In this document: positions 16,865 to 26,444 of the stretch, one piece after another
Position numbering within the stretch: the stretch's first letter is position 1
Layout: each line of letters starts with the position of its first letter
Source: Lachnospiraceae bacterium
Lineage (GTDB): Bacteria > Bacillota > Clostridia > Lachnospirales > Lachnospiraceae
Length of the DNA: 64,000 nt
Assembly: GCA_017411305.1 (NCBI GenBank)
Contig: JAFQQI010000066.1
Location: 62,001-126,000 of the forward strand
Reading direction: 5' to 3'
The notes under the pieces: model-generated
Told to the model about the DNA's origin: nothing
Seen by the model: the letters and a program-made list of their open reading frames with translations, nothing else
Databases searched by the model: none
Translations under genes and position numbers: made by a program

Positions 16865-18377
16865 TATTATCACCTCCGGCTATCGTACTCATAATCATAT
16901 TCTGTGTCAGCTCTTCTCCGGAAAGTTCTCCGACCACCTTGCGGTCACGCATAACAACAAGTCGCGAACAGGTACGAAGCATTTCATCCGTCTCTGATGA
17001 AATAAAGGTAATGCTCATACCCTCCGAAGCCAGCTTAAGCACTAATTTTTGTATATCAATTTTAGTACCTACATCAATACCTCTGGTTGGTTCGTCTAAA
17101 ATCAGGTATTCCGGATGTGTCAGAAGCCAACGGGCTAGAATTACCTTTTGCTGATTTCCGCCGGAAAGAGATTTAATCGGTGTATCTGCAGAAGCTGTCT
17201 TGATACCGAGAAGCTTGATGTATTCATCTGCAAATTTGTAAGCATCTGCCTTGGAAATCGGTTTAAAGAAGCCCTGAAGCACCTGAAGCGCAAGAACAAT
17301 GTTTTCTCTTACGGAAAGGTCTCCTACAATACCGTCTATCTTACGGTCTTCCGGTAAATAAGCAATACCGTTTCTCATAGCATCTAAAGGCTTTGTAATC
17401 TTAATGGTTTTTCCGTCTTTCTTTACGGTTCCTCCGGTTACTCTGTCTGCACCGAAAATTGCACGGACACATTCACTTCGGCCGGAGCCCAAAAGTCCTG
17501 TAAATCCATTTACTTCACCCTTCTTAATGTAGAAATCAAATGGCTTGATTCCTGCATTACTTACAAGACCTTCTGCTTCAAATACAGATGCGGAAGCATC
17601 TTCCTTATCATAAGCAGATTGTTCACTTTTAATATCTGACATATCATCCAGATCCTTACCCAGCATTTTAGATACCAGCTGCACGCGGGGCAGATCTTTG
17701 ATTTCATATTCTCCTACTAAACGTCCGTCACGAAGAACGGTAATCTTATCGCAAACTTCATATACCTGATCAAGGAAGTGAGTAACAAAGATGATTCCAA
17801 CGCCTCTTTCTTTCAAATCGCGCATCAGCTTAAACAGCTTTGCAACCTCCTGTTCGTCAAGAGAAGAGGTGGGTTCGTCAAGGATTAATACCTTGCAGTC
17901 CATATCAACCGCACGTGCAATAGCCACCATCTGTTGCACTGCAATGGAACAGCTTGCCAACTGCTGGGTAGCACTCGCCGGAATATCAAGCGATTTCAGA
18001 ATTTGGTCAGCATCTTCATTCATTTTTTTCCAGTTCTGATATACGCTGCTTGTTCTGCCGATGTACATATTTTCAGCAACCGAAAGATTCGGACACAGTG
18101 TAATTTCCTGATATACGGTACTGATTCCAAGCTTCTGCGCATCCTGTGGAGAACGGATGATAACTGCTTTTTCTTTTCCCTTAATAAAAATCTCACCCTC
18201 ATCCTTGGTATAAACACCTGTTAATACCTTAATAAGAGTAGATTTTCCGGCACCGTTTTCACCCATCAAAGCATGGATTTCACCTTCGCATAAAGTAAAG
18301 TCCACTCCCTGAAGAGCACGTACTCCGGGAAAGCTTTTATGTATGTTTCTCATTTCCAATACGGCCTTTTCTTTCAC
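16854..18377 (-). CDS. ytfR: Sugar ABC transporter ATP-binding protein (fused double ATPase)
   Basis: 507 residues. Two ABC domains in one chain, as in RbsA/MglA/YtfR. Domain 1 has Walker A GENGAGKST and Walker B ILDEPTSSLD; its signature region is degenerate (SCSIAVQQM). Domain 2 has GLLGSGRSE at the Walker A position, a conserved non-canonical version, with LSGGNQQK and ILDEPTRGIDVG. The start is a GTG at 18377, 11 nt after AAGGAG; a GTG at 18389 overlaps that site and is less likely. It energises import through the two permeases. Confidence 0.92.
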   Translation of the reverse strand: MKEKAVLEMRNIHKSFPGVRALQGVDFTLCEGEIHALMGENGAGKSTLIKVLTGVYTKDEGEIFIKGKEKAVIIRSPQDAQKLGISTVYQEITLCPNLSVAENMYIGRTSSVYQNWKKMNEDADQILKSLDIPASATQQLASCSIAVQQMVAIARAVDMDCKVLILDEPTSSLDEQEVAKLFKLMRDLKERGVGIIFVTHFLDQVYEVCDKITVLRDGRLVGEYEIKDLPRVQLVSKMLGKDLDDMSDIKSEQSAYDKEDASASVFEAEGLVSNAGIKPFDFYIKKGEVNGFTGLLGSGRSECVRAIFGADRVTGGTVKKDGKTIKITKPLDAMRNGIAYLPEDRKIDGIVGDLSVRENIVLALQVLQGFFKPISKADAYKFADEYIKLLGIKTASADTPIKSLSGGNQQKVILARWLLTHPEYLILDEPTRGIDVGTKIDIQKLVLKLASEGMSITFISSETDEMLRTCSRLVVMRDRKVVGELSGEELTQNMIMSTIAGGDNNAE

Positions 18378-18430
18378 CAGTGTGTTCACTCCTTACTCAT
18401 TATTTCGTTATAGGAAAGTCCTATGAAGTT

Positions 18431-18478
18431 AAAAAGCGCGGGCAAGCGTACGAATTTATCATTTACGCTGCGCCGCGC
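18431..18478 (-). terminator. Partial terminator/processing hairpin between binding protein and ATPase genes
   Basis: GCGCGG...AGCGTA (18478-18464) pairs with TACGCT...CCGCGC (18450-18436) around a 3x3 internal loop, followed by TTTTT. Such hairpins commonly keep binding-protein mRNA in excess over membrane components. Confidence 0.75.
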
Positions 18479-18521
18479 CTTGTTAACAATCAGTTATGCT
18501 GTCTCAAACTATGTATCTGAA

Positions 18522-19499
18522 TTAGATACCGTACTTATCAACATCTTCCTGTGTAATCGTTGAAGCATCAAATCCCTTTTCATCCATGATGATAGTCTTT
18601 TCGGAAAGAGTTTCGCCTGCTTCAAGCTTCTTGATAATATCGTTGATATAGGAAGCCTGGAAAGGATTACACTGTCCGTCATAGTTCCAGTTCTGGTTCA
18701 ATAATTCTTCTAATGCCCACTTATTGCAGTCAAAGCCCATAACTACTACGTCTTTGCCAACACCGTGAGAGATGTTTGCTTTGTCGAGAGCTGCTACAGC
18801 ACCCTTAGCCATATCGTCGTTTTCTGCATAAATAACGTTGAAGGATTCACCGGAGTCGATTACAGACTGAACGATCTGCTGAGCTTTTTCAGCGTTCCAT
18901 TCTGCTGTCTGCTGTGTAACTAATGTCCATCCGTCAGATGCAACTGCTGCATCAAGCGCACCGGAACGTCCCTGCTGAGCTGCGGAACCCATAACACCCT
19001 GAAGGTGGATAATCTTGTATTCGCCAAGGTTCTGTCCCTTTAACCAATCAACTGCTGTCTGGCCTTCTTTGTCCATATCGGAAACGATGGAAGCTTCATA
19101 AAGACTGGGATCTGCATCGATTGTACGGTCAAATAAAATAACCTTAATTCCTTCAGCCTGAGCATCCTTTAATACAGAATCCCAACCTGCTGTATCTGCT
19201 GCGGAAAGAAGAAGATAGTCAACGCCGTCCTGGATGAACTTCTGAGCTGCTGTAATCTGTTCATCATTCTTAAGGCTGTAAGCGAAGGATGCTTCGTATC
19301 CGTTAGCTTCTGTAAACATTTCTTTCATATCCTTATCGTTTGCTGTACGATAACCGGATTCGTTAGGGTCATTGTTGATGATACCTACTTTGATTAAACC
19401 GCCCTTATCGGATGAAGCTTCCTCTGCTGCTCCGCCACAAGCTGTTAAACCAAATACCATTGTTGCTGCCATAATGAGTGCTAAAATTCTTTTCTTCAT
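18522..19499 (-). CDS. ytfQ: Sugar-binding lipoprotein of the ABC importer
   Basis: 325 residues from the ATG at 19499 (GGGAGG 7 nt upstream). Lipoprotein signal with lipobox LTACG, then a type 1 periplasmic-binding-protein fold: KVGIINNDPNESGYRTA, LLLSAADTAGWDSVL, VILFDRTIDAD and VMGFDCNKWALEEL. It is related to YtfQ but diverged at the ligand-contact segments (SAADTAGW in place of the APVTETGW seen in the second copy), suggesting a different sugar. It heads the transport genes, just downstream of the sensor kinase that may control it. Confidence 0.9.
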   Translation of the reverse strand: MKKRILALIMAATMVFGLTACGGAAEEASSDKGGLIKVGIINNDPNESGYRTANDKDMKEMFTEANGYEASFAYSLKNDEQITAAQKFIQDGVDYLLLSAADTAGWDSVLKDAQAEGIKVILFDRTIDADPSLYEASIVSDMDKEGQTAVDWLKGQNLGEYKIIHLQGVMGSAAQQGRSGALDAAVASDGWTLVTQQTAEWNAEKAQQIVQSVIDSGESFNVIYAENDDMAKGAVAALDKANISHGVGKDVVVMGFDCNKWALEELLNQNWNYDGQCNPFQASYINDIIKKLEAGETLSEKTIIMDEKGFDASTITQEDVDKYGI

Positions 19500-19586
19500 T
19501 ATTTTTCCTCCCAATAATTTGTTTTTCGGAATTCCTTCCTTTGATGGTTTTATCTTACAGCGGATTTGTCAATGATTCCATGAAGA

Positions 19587-19633
19587 AACCTCTTAAAAAA
19601 GTTCGATTTTCTACCCGAAATTTTTAAGAGGTT
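19587..19633. other. Inverted repeat upstream of the binding-protein gene
   Basis: AACCTCTTAAAAA (19587-19599) and its exact complement (19621-19633) form a 13-bp stem between the kinase stop and the binding-protein gene. On the minus strand no T-tract follows, so it is more likely a leader structure or regulator site than a terminator of the kinase gene. Confidence 0.45.
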
Positions 19634-19673
19634 GATTTTTTTACGATATATGTTAGTTTTTTTATTTTTATAT

Positions 19674-21122
19674 TTATTCGTTTCCTGTATAAGGAAGCTT
19701 TATACTCACTGTTGTTCCTTCTCCGTAATTACTTTCTATGGAAACACCATACTCTTCTCCAAAGTTCAGCCGGATTCTTTCGTTTACATTATATAAGCCA
19801 TATATTCCTTTTCCGTCTAACTTATTATTATTAATTTCATTACGGATCTGCATCAGTCTGTCCTTACTAATACCGATACCGTTATCCTCTATAATCAATC
19901 GGAAGTAATCTTTCTCCTTAACTCCCGTAATGATGATTTTTCCCAAGCCACGCTTATTTTTGATGCCGTGATACAATGCATTTTCTACCAAAGGCTGTAT
20001 GGTAATCTTAGGAATCATATACGGATTAAGCTCTTCGGGAATATTAATCTCATATTGCATAATATCCTGATAACGTACCTGCTGGATTTCCAAGTAACTC
20101 CGCACATGCATCAGCTCTTCCCTGATAGATACGATATCCTTTCCCTGGTTTAAAGATGCCCGGAAAAAATCAGATAAACTGCCTACCATACGGACTACCT
20201 TCTTTTGCTCTCCGGATTCTGCCAGCCACACGATAGTATCAAGGGTATTGTAAAGGAAATGCGGATTAATCTGTGACTGCAAAAGCTCAAACTCTGCCTT
20301 ACGCAGACTAACCTGTTCCTTCTTTACCTGCTCAAGCAATTCATTAATTTTATCAATCATGGTATTGAGGGAATCGTTCAGCATTGTAACTTCCGCACCT
20401 GTTCTGACATCAGAACGGACTGACAAATCCCCCTTTGCCACCTGATCCGTTACTTCGCTCAGCTTTCTGATTGGACGGGTAATGCTTAAGGGAATATAAT
20501 AGGATAAAAAAACGATTAAAACAGAAATAAGTCCAAATGCAACCAACGAAAACCGCAGCATGGTAACATAAAAATCCATGTATTCATCCCTTGCCTGCTG
20601 GATATCTCTGATCTCATAAAAAACATATTGAAATACGGTTTCTCTAAGCAAAGCAGTTACTATCTGTACGTCGTTTTCCCAAATCTCCAGATTTTCCTCA
20701 TACATATTTCCCTTTGCCAAATTCTCTTTAATTCTCTCTATATAGCTTTCAAGATTGGCGATATATTTTTGGGCACTGCCTAAACGGTTCATATTGTCCT
20801 GAGAATTTGTCAGCGACTCTAACCCCGTAATAATACGGTTTGCTTCTGCCAATAGGTTATCCAAATTAGATTCTTCAATGGTTTTGTTTTCTACTACCAA
20901 CAAGTATGTTTCATAATCAAAGTCTTTTTTAAAATCCAGGGAAAACTCACTTGCCATCATAGTGGAGTTGATCATATCCTCATAGTTACGGCTGCTGTCC
21001 CACAAATGATAAATACAAAATACCAAAAAAGCAAACATTGGTACCAGCAATAAAAAATACGAATATCTGATTTTTGTAGCAAGCGTGGAATGATTATAAA
21101 TTCTTTTAATTTTATCAATCAT
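19674..21122 (-). CDS. YesM-type sensor histidine kinase
   Basis: 482 residues starting immediately after the regulator's stop codon (TAA then ATG). Two membrane spans (near 18-38 and 185-207) flank an extracellular helical sensor of about 145 residues. A HAMP domain follows (ITRPIRKLSEVTDQVAKGD). The LytS/YesM-type kinase core has the phospho-acceptor histidine in NPHFLYNTLD and an N-box ENALYHGIKN with G-boxes DNGIGI and GIYGLYNV. Sugar-transport operons in Firmicutes are often controlled by such pairs. Confidence 0.93.
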   Translation of the reverse strand: MIDKIKRIYNHSTLATKIRYSYFLLLVPMFAFLVFCIYHLWDSSRNYEDMINSTMMASEFSLDFKKDFDYETYLLVVENKTIEESNLDNLLAEANRIITGLESLTNSQDNMNRLGSAQKYIANLESYIERIKENLAKGNMYEENLEIWENDVQIVTALLRETVFQYVFYEIRDIQQARDEYMDFYVTMLRFSLVAFGLISVLIVFLSYYIPLSITRPIRKLSEVTDQVAKGDLSVRSDVRTGAEVTMLNDSLNTMIDKINELLEQVKKEQVSLRKAEFELLQSQINPHFLYNTLDTIVWLAESGEQKKVVRMVGSLSDFFRASLNQGKDIVSIREELMHVRSYLEIQQVRYQDIMQYEINIPEELNPYMIPKITIQPLVENALYHGIKNKRGLGKIIITGVKEKDYFRLIIEDNGIGISKDRLMQIRNEINNNKLDGKGIYGLYNVNERIRLNFGEEYGVSIESNYGEGTTVSIKLPYTGNE

Positions 21123-22748
21123 TTATTCCTCTCCTTCCCCGCCTTTACCACCACGGTACTGGGTCGGTGTCATACCCTGTGTTTTTTTGAATAAATAAGA
21201 GAAATAATGGGGATCTTTATAACCCACTTCCATGCTGACGATACTACTCTTTTTATTGGTGCAGCGAAGCAACTCTTTTGCTTTATTCATACGATAATCG
21301 GTGACATACTTAATTAGCGTCTGCCCTGTCTGCTGACTGAATACCATACTTAAATGATTAGGTGAAAAATTCACATGAGAGGCAATCAGATTTAAAGACA
21401 GCTCTTCATCTGCATAATTTTTCTCAATATATGCCATAACCTCATCTACGACATCTCCGTAACGGTTACTTGCGGATTTGTCCCGAAGTTCCAGGGCTTT
21501 TGCAATAATTTTTACTACATAGCTCATAGCCGCTTCTTCGTTTTGCAAAATACCTGAAGTAATATCAAGAGGCTCGATTTCACTTTTGGGAATTTGCAAC
21601 CCCTCTAAAAAATCAATTACACAGAAGTAGGCATCCATAATAATGTATTGGCGGAACATAACGGATTTCATGGCGTTAGTCCGCAAATCTTTAAAGAACT
21701 CCTCCACAAAATAAATCGATTCTTCTCTGTCACCTGTTTTTAAAAACTCACGGATTTTGTTTCTGTCGAGTTGTTTAGGACTTACGTCATTGATATCAAA
21801 ATCTGATTCATCCGAATAAACACTCTGCTTCATATCACTACTGTTTATAATCCGGCTTTCTTCTACCAAATAACGATGGGCAAAAGCATGGCTTGCTCTC
21901 TCAAAAGACACCGGCAGCTCCCGCAAACGATTAACAGGTACACCAATACCTCCAAAATAGCGGACATGCTCATACTCTTTCATAACTGCTTCTATCTTTT
22001 CAATGGCACTTTTTTGAAGCTCTAATAACTCTTCTTTAGAATCTGCTTTAAAAAGAAGTGCTTTTCCTTCCAGATTTCTGTCAAAAACAAGTACCTGTTT
22101 ATCATTCATGCTTATGTAATCAAGCTTCTGCTCTATCTCGATTAAACTTCCCGAATATTCATCATGAGCATGATTTCTGGACTGGAACTTAAGCAGTACG
22201 ATATTATACCACATAGCCGAAAGGTCCATTTCCAGCTTTTGGGCAAACTCCAAAAGCTCTGACATGGATTTATTACCGGTAACAAGATATTGGAACAAAT
22301 CCTTTCTTTCTTTTAAAGAATTTTCCTCCATCTCTTTGACATATTTTTCCCTGATTTCACGTTCTTTCCGGCGCTCCTCGATTTTCAGTGCAACCCGGTC
22401 CACTTCACTTAAAAGATCTTCACCGTTAATAGGTTTTAGCAAATATTCTGCTATTCCTAATTTGATAGCTTCTTTCGCATACTCAAACTCACCATGTCCT
22501 GTCAGAATAATGATTTCAACCTGAGGAAGTTCCTTCTTAATCAGCTTACTGAGCTCAAGTCCGTCCATAAAGGGCATACGGATATCTGTGATGACAATAT
22601 CAGGTTTCGCCTTTTGAATCATGGGAAATGCCAGCTCTCCGTCACTTGCTTCCCCGCAAAAATCATAACCGTGGGATTTCCAGTCAATATTCTTTTTGAT
22701 ACCTTCCCGTACTACAAATTCATCTTCTACCAAAAAAACCTTCAGCAT
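21123..22748 (-). CDS. YesN-type response regulator (REC + AraC)
   Basis: 541 residues from the ATG at 22748. The receiver domain (residues 1-125) has the acidic pair VEDE, the phospho-acceptor in DIVITDIRMP and the lysine in LLKPI. A middle helical region of about 280 residues follows. The C-terminal two-helix AraC DNA-binding domain has NLIASHVNFSPNHLSMVF and YKDPHYFSYLFKKTQGMTP. It probably activates the transporter genes. A terminator lies directly before its ribosome site, so it may depend on read-through from araD or on a promoter inside araD. Confidence 0.93.
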   Translation of the reverse strand: MLKVFLVEDEFVVREGIKKNIDWKSHGYDFCGEASDGELAFPMIQKAKPDIVITDIRMPFMDGLELSKLIKKELPQVEIIILTGHGEFEYAKEAIKLGIAEYLLKPINGEDLLSEVDRVALKIEERRKEREIREKYVKEMEENSLKERKDLFQYLVTGNKSMSELLEFAQKLEMDLSAMWYNIVLLKFQSRNHAHDEYSGSLIEIEQKLDYISMNDKQVLVFDRNLEGKALLFKADSKEELLELQKSAIEKIEAVMKEYEHVRYFGGIGVPVNRLRELPVSFERASHAFAHRYLVEESRIINSSDMKQSVYSDESDFDINDVSPKQLDRNKIREFLKTGDREESIYFVEEFFKDLRTNAMKSVMFRQYIIMDAYFCVIDFLEGLQIPKSEIEPLDITSGILQNEEAAMSYVVKIIAKALELRDKSASNRYGDVVDEVMAYIEKNYADEELSLNLIASHVNFSPNHLSMVFSQQTGQTLIKYVTDYRMNKAKELLRCTNKKSSIVSMEVGYKDPHYFSYLFKKTQGMTPTQYRGGKGGEGEE

Positions 22749-22765
22749 AACCATCCACCTTTTTT

Positions 22766-22798
22766 TAAAAAGTGCCCTGCAAATAAATTGCAGAGCAC
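22766..22798 (-). terminator. Terminator between araD and the YesN-type regulator
   Basis: GTGCTCTGCAA (22798-22788) pairs with TTGCAGGGCAC (22782-22772) with one mismatch, followed by TTTTT on the minus strand. It overlaps the leader of the next gene. Confidence 0.8.
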
Positions 22799-22815
22799 CT
22801 TCATTTTAAGCCTGA

Positions 22816-23511
22816 TTAATTCTGTCCGTAGTAAGCATTTGCTCCATGTTTTCTGAAATAATGTTTGTCCTGAAGCTCAGTGGGTGCAGGTGACACCTTA
22901 GGGTTAATCACCTCGGCACGATATGCCATCTTAGCAACCTCCTCCAAAACCACAGCGTTATGTACTGCGTCCATGGCATCCTTACCCCATGCAAAAGGAC
23001 CATGATTCTTGCAAAGTACTGCCGGAACTGCCATAGGATCTTTGTTCAAACGTTTGAACTCTTCTACAATTAAGAGTCCGGTATTTTCCTCATAAGCCTC
23101 ATCAATCTCTTCCTTGGTCAGACATCTGACACACGGAACTTCTCCGTAAATATAATCAGCATGTGTGGTTCCGTAGCAGGGAATACTTCTTCCTGCCTGT
23201 GCCCAACTGGTTGCGTAAGAAGAATGGGTATGTACTACACCACCAATCTCCGGAAATGCCTTGTAAAGCTCTAAATGCGTTGGTGTATCAGAAGAAGGCT
23301 TATACTTTCCTTCTACTTTATTTCCCTGTAAATCCATTACTACCATATCCTCGGGAGTAAGCTTATCATAATCTACTCCGCTGGGCTTAATTACAAACAG
23401 TCCGCTTTCCGTATCAATAGCACTCACATTACCCCATGTAAAGGTAACAAGTCCGTATTTGGGCAGCATCATATTTGCTTCGTATACCTGTCTTTTTAAT
23501 TCTTCCAACAT
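22816..23511 (-). CDS. araD: L-ribulose-5-phosphate 4-epimerase
   Basis: 231 residues, the family's normal length. Class II aldolase/epimerase fold with GNVSA near residue 28, [10 protein letters not shown], the zinc histidines in [10 protein letters not shown] (near 96-98), and [10 protein letters not shown] with the third ligand histidine near 171. It converts L-ribulose 5-phosphate to D-xylulose 5-phosphate, the last dedicated step of L-arabinose use. GAGGAGG lies 10 nt upstream. The kinase gene ends 25 bp upstream. No araA (isomerase) is in the window. Confidence 0.95.
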   Translation of the reverse strand: MLEELKRQVYEANMMLPKYGLVTFTWGNVSAIDTESGLFVIKPSGVDYDKLTPEDMVVMDLQGNKVEGKYKPSSDTPTHLELYKAFPEIGGVVHTHSSYATSWAQAGRSIPCYGTTHADYIYGEVPCVRCLTKEEIDEAYEENTGLLIVEEFKRLNKDPMAVPAVLCKNHGPFAWGKDAMDAVHNAVVLEEVAKMAYRAEVINPKVSPAPTELQDKHYFRKHGANAYYGQN

Positions 23512-23536
23512 GAGCTGTGTACCTCCTCTAAACTGC

Positions 23537-25129
23537 TTACTTCAGTGCATCAACTGCTGCATGCTCGATGGCAAGTCCTGCCATATAACGTTTCATAAAT
23601 CGGTCAAAGCCTTCTACGTCTTCTGCTACAGGTTCCATGCTGCTGCCGCTCTGTCCTGCAAATACCTTATTATCTAAATATTCCTGTAAGGTTTCGGAAT
23701 CACCTTTATTCTTCATATAATCAGCAAGAAGTGCAATACCCCATGCACCGCCTTCTCCTGCTGTTTCCATAACGGAAACGGGAGAATTCATTGCTGCTGC
23801 CGCAATCCTCTGTCCAACACCCTTTGTCTTAAACAAACCGCCGTGTCCGAACATTTTATCAACCTTTACATCTTCTTCCTTAAACATTAAGTCAAGTCCT
23901 GCTTTTAACGCAGCTAAAGAAGAATATAAATGTGCTCTCATGAAGTTTGCCAGATTAAAGGTATCATCTGCCTTTCTTACAAATAAAGGAGCACCTTCAT
24001 CAAAGCCGGTTACCGGCTCACCGGAGAAATAATTATAGGAAATCAGGCCGCCACAATCAGCGTCTCCTTCCAGTGCCTTGTTGTAAAGAACAGAGAATAA
24101 GGTGTTTTTATCAACCTTTGCGCCGATACTTTCCGCAAACTGGTCAAAGATATTTACCCAGGCATTCAAATCGGAAGTACAGTTATTGCAATGTACCATA
24201 CCTACCAGTGCACCATCCGGTGTGGTAACCAGGTCTATCTCCGGATAAACCTTTGAAAGCTCCTTTTCAAGCACTACCATGGCAAATACGGACGTACCTG
24301 CAGATACATTACCGGTTCTGATTCCTACGGAATTAGTTGCTGTCATACCGGTTCCCGCATCGCCTTCGGGGGGACAAACAGGAATGTTTGCACACAGCTT
24401 ACCGCTGACATCAAGAAGCTTTGCTCCTTCTACGGTCAAAGTACCTGCATTTTCACCTGCTGTCAGCACTTCAGGAAGAATATCGGATAATTTCCAGGTA
24501 AAGCCTTCCCCGCTTATCAGAGCATCGAATTTATCTACCATTGTCTTATCATAATTTCCCGTCTTAATATCAATAGGGAACATACCGGAGGCATCACCTA
24601 CACCGAGCACTTTTTTACCGGTCAGCTTCCAGTGTACATATCCTGCAAGGGTGGTAAAGAATGCCACATCCTTTACATGTTTCTCTTTGTTCAGAATCGC
24701 CTGATATAAATGGGAAATACTCCATCTTTGGGGAATATTATAATTAAATTCTTTGGTAAGCTTACTTGCTGCTTCTTCCGTAATGGTATTTCTCCATGTA
24801 CGGAAGGGAACCAAAAGGTTATCCTCCTTATCAAACGCAAGATAACCGTGCATCATGGCAGAAAATCCGATAGAACCGATTTGTGTAATTTCCGCATCAT
24901 ACTGCTTCTTTACATCGGCAAGTAAATCCTGATAGCAATCCTGTAATCCTTTCCATACATCATCAAGGGAATAGGTCCAAATCCCGTTTACCAGCTGATT
25001 TTCCCACTCATAGCTTCCGGATGCAAGAGGTTCACCGCCTTCTGCAATCAGAACCGCTTTGATTCTGGTAGAACCAAACTCAATGCCTAATGATGTTTTT
25101 CCCTGCTCAATTAATAATTTCTTGTCCAC
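23537..25129 (-). CDS. FGGY-family pentulose kinase, probable ribulokinase
   Basis: 530 residues from a GTG at 25129, chosen because GGAGG lies 8 nt upstream; the open frame continues back over the promoter. N-terminal phosphate loop [14 protein letters not shown] has Glu where most FGGY kinases have Asp. [23 protein letters not shown] and [11 protein letters not shown] follow the FGGY pattern. Its position between araR and araD makes L-ribulose the likely substrate; xylulose cannot be excluded. It is shorter than E. coli AraB (566 residues) and is probably the non-orthologous Firmicute type. Confidence 0.85.
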   Translation of the reverse strand: MDKKLLIEQGKTSLGIEFGSTRIKAVLIAEGGEPLASGSYEWENQLVNGIWTYSLDDVWKGLQDCYQDLLADVKKQYDAEITQIGSIGFSAMMHGYLAFDKEDNLLVPFRTWRNTITEEAASKLTKEFNYNIPQRWSISHLYQAILNKEKHVKDVAFFTTLAGYVHWKLTGKKVLGVGDASGMFPIDIKTGNYDKTMVDKFDALISGEGFTWKLSDILPEVLTAGENAGTLTVEGAKLLDVSGKLCANIPVCPPEGDAGTGMTATNSVGIRTGNVSAGTSVFAMVVLEKELSKVYPEIDLVTTPDGALVGMVHCNNCTSDLNAWVNIFDQFAESIGAKVDKNTLFSVLYNKALEGDADCGGLISYNYFSGEPVTGFDEGAPLFVRKADDTFNLANFMRAHLYSSLAALKAGLDLMFKEEDVKVDKMFGHGGLFKTKGVGQRIAAAAMNSPVSVMETAGEGGAWGIALLADYMKNKGDSETLQEYLDNKVFAGQSGSSMEPVAEDVEGFDRFMKRYMAGLAIEHAAVDALK

Positions 25130-25166
25130 AACCCATACCTCCATATTTTTCCTATTGTAATTTAAT

Positions 25167-25197
25167 GGTATAACTTGTACGCTTATTCTTACAAGTT
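25167..25197 (-). promoter_or_regulatory. Kinase promoter overlapped by AraR-type operator
   Basis: AACTTGTA (25172-25179) and TACAAGTT (25190-25197) form an inverted repeat with a 10-bp centre. They share the ACTTGTA half-site of AraR operators. On the minus strand TTGTAA (25194-25189) and TATACC (25172-25167) with a 16-bp spacer look like a promoter inside it, so bound AraR would block transcription. Confidence 0.7.
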
Positions 25198-25202
25198 GTT
25201 TT

Positions 25203-26330
25203 TTACATTTGCCGGTTCTTATTTCTACATCGACAAATGCAGGAATTTCCCTCAACAAGCTCCGGTTCAATTAATATCTTTTTTTCTTTTACAGATTCTT
25301 CTCCACTATGTAACAAGTCAAGCAGAAGCTCTGCAGCCATTTCTCCCATCTTTTCCTGAGGATGTACAATTGTTGTCAGCCTGAAATCATCACTAACTGC
25401 CATATAAGAATTATCATAGCCTGTTACGGAAATATCCTCCGGTACCTTAAGTCCTAAATCCTTTAATGCTCTGATTACCTGCATAGCTATCTGGTCATTG
25501 TAACAAACAACGCCATCTATAGGCATTTTTTGCTCCAACAGGCGCTTAATTCCATGATAAGGATGTACCTTTCTATCCTCCGTATGGAACCAAATAACCT
25601 TGTCCGGATCATAAAGAATTCCTGCTTCCTGCAAAGCCATCACATAACCTTTATGTCTGTTCTGTCCCTGAATATCGTCTGCCTTAAATACTCCTGCTAT
25701 ATGCTTATGCCCATTATCTATTAAATATTTGGTAATTATGTAGCCACCCCGGAAATCATCCATTAACACCTGTGGCTTATCACTCATTTTAGAAAAACAG
25801 CCCTGAATAAAAACATAAGGGATTTTATAATCCTCAAGCTTCTGATATAAATTCATATGCCGACAATAAATCTGACTTTTACTGGGTTCAATAATAATCC
25901 CTTCAATATCCTTTTGTAAAAGCTCCTCCAGATATTTTGCTTCCTGGCTACGGGAATTATTGGTATTCTTTAAGATAATACTATATCCTTCTTTCGCTAA
26001 AGCGGCATCAATTCCGGCAATTACCCTGGGGAAAATATAATCTGACAGATAAGTGGTAACCACTGCGATATTTTTGGAATTCCTGCTTTTATGTACCAGC
26101 TCTGAGCAAAAGGTTCCTCTGCCATGCTCCGCATAAATATAGCCTGCATTTTCCAATATGGATAGTGCCTTTCGAACGGTTTGCCTGCTGACCTGATATT
26201 TGGCAGAAAGTTCATTTTCCGAAGGCAACTTATCGCCTGTTTGAATCTCACCTTTTAGAATCTGTTCCTTTAGGTCATCCATTAATCTATAATATTTTAA
26301 TTGCTTTCTCTCTATGCTTTGGTTTGTCAT
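25203..26330 (-). CDS. araR: Arabinose repressor, GntR/LacI chimera
   Basis: 375 residues. The N-terminal winged helix of GntR type ([28 protein letters not shown]) is joined to a LacI-type sugar-binding domain ([53 protein letters not shown]). That is the architecture of B. subtilis AraR. L-arabinose should release it from DNA. Half-site repeats lie at its own promoter, and the operator above lies just after its stop codon at the kinase promoter. Confidence 0.93.
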   Translation of the reverse strand: MTNQSIERKQLKYYRLMDDLKEQILKGEIQTGDKLPSENELSAKYQVSRQTVRKALSILENAGYIYAEHGRGTFCSELVHKSRNSKNIAVVTTYLSDYIFPRVIAGIDAALAKEGYSIILKNTNNSRSQEAKYLEELLQKDIEGIIIEPSKSQIYCRHMNLYQKLEDYKIPYVFIQGCFSKMSDKPQVLMDDFRGGYIITKYLIDNGHKHIAGVFKADDIQGQNRHKGYVMALQEAGILYDPDKVIWFHTEDRKVHPYHGIKRLLEQKMPIDGVVCYNDQIAMQVIRALKDLGLKVPEDISVTGYDNSYMAVSDDFRLTTIVHPQEKMGEMAAELLLDLLHSGEESVKEKKILIEPELVEGNSCICRCRNKNRQM

Positions 26331-26351
26331 AAATCCTCTATCAGTATCTGC

Positions 26352-26369
26352 ACTTGTATGTAACTTGTA
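26352..26369. promoter_or_regulatory. Tandem AraR-type half-sites upstream of araR
   Basis: Two copies of ACTTGTA (26352-26358 and 26363-26369) spaced 11 bp apart, one helical turn. They lie downstream of a TATGAT -10-like element on the minus strand and fit autorepression. Confidence 0.5.
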
Positions 26370-26398
26370 TTTTTATCATAGCACAGATAAGGCAATAA

Positions 26399-26430
26399 GA
26401 AAACCCACGAGTAGTAACTCGCGGGTTTTC
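26399..26430. terminator. Bidirectional terminator hairpin between AraC/GyrI gene and araR
   Basis: GAAAACCCACGAG (26399-26411) pairs with CTCGCGGGTTTTC (26418-26430). The same stem sequence recurs at 29850-29881 in the toxin locus, and the bases that follow are also similar. Confidence 0.8.
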
Positions 26431-26444
26431 ATTTGTAACTGTTA

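Noticed and set aside
16854-16873. GTG start at 16873 for the YtfT-like permease
   Set aside because: It lies inside the GGAGG ribosome site; the ATG at 16864 has proper spacing.
19544-19572. TTGACA at 19572-19567 as promoter of the binding-protein gene
   Set aside because: No acceptable -10 element at 16-18 bp; the only good -10-like word (TAAGAT) is 9 bp away.
23537-25270. Longer N-terminus for the pentulose kinase (start at 25270)
   Set aside because: The extension would cross the AraR operator and promoter and overlap the end of araR; the GTG at 25129 has a good ribosome site and fits the family start.
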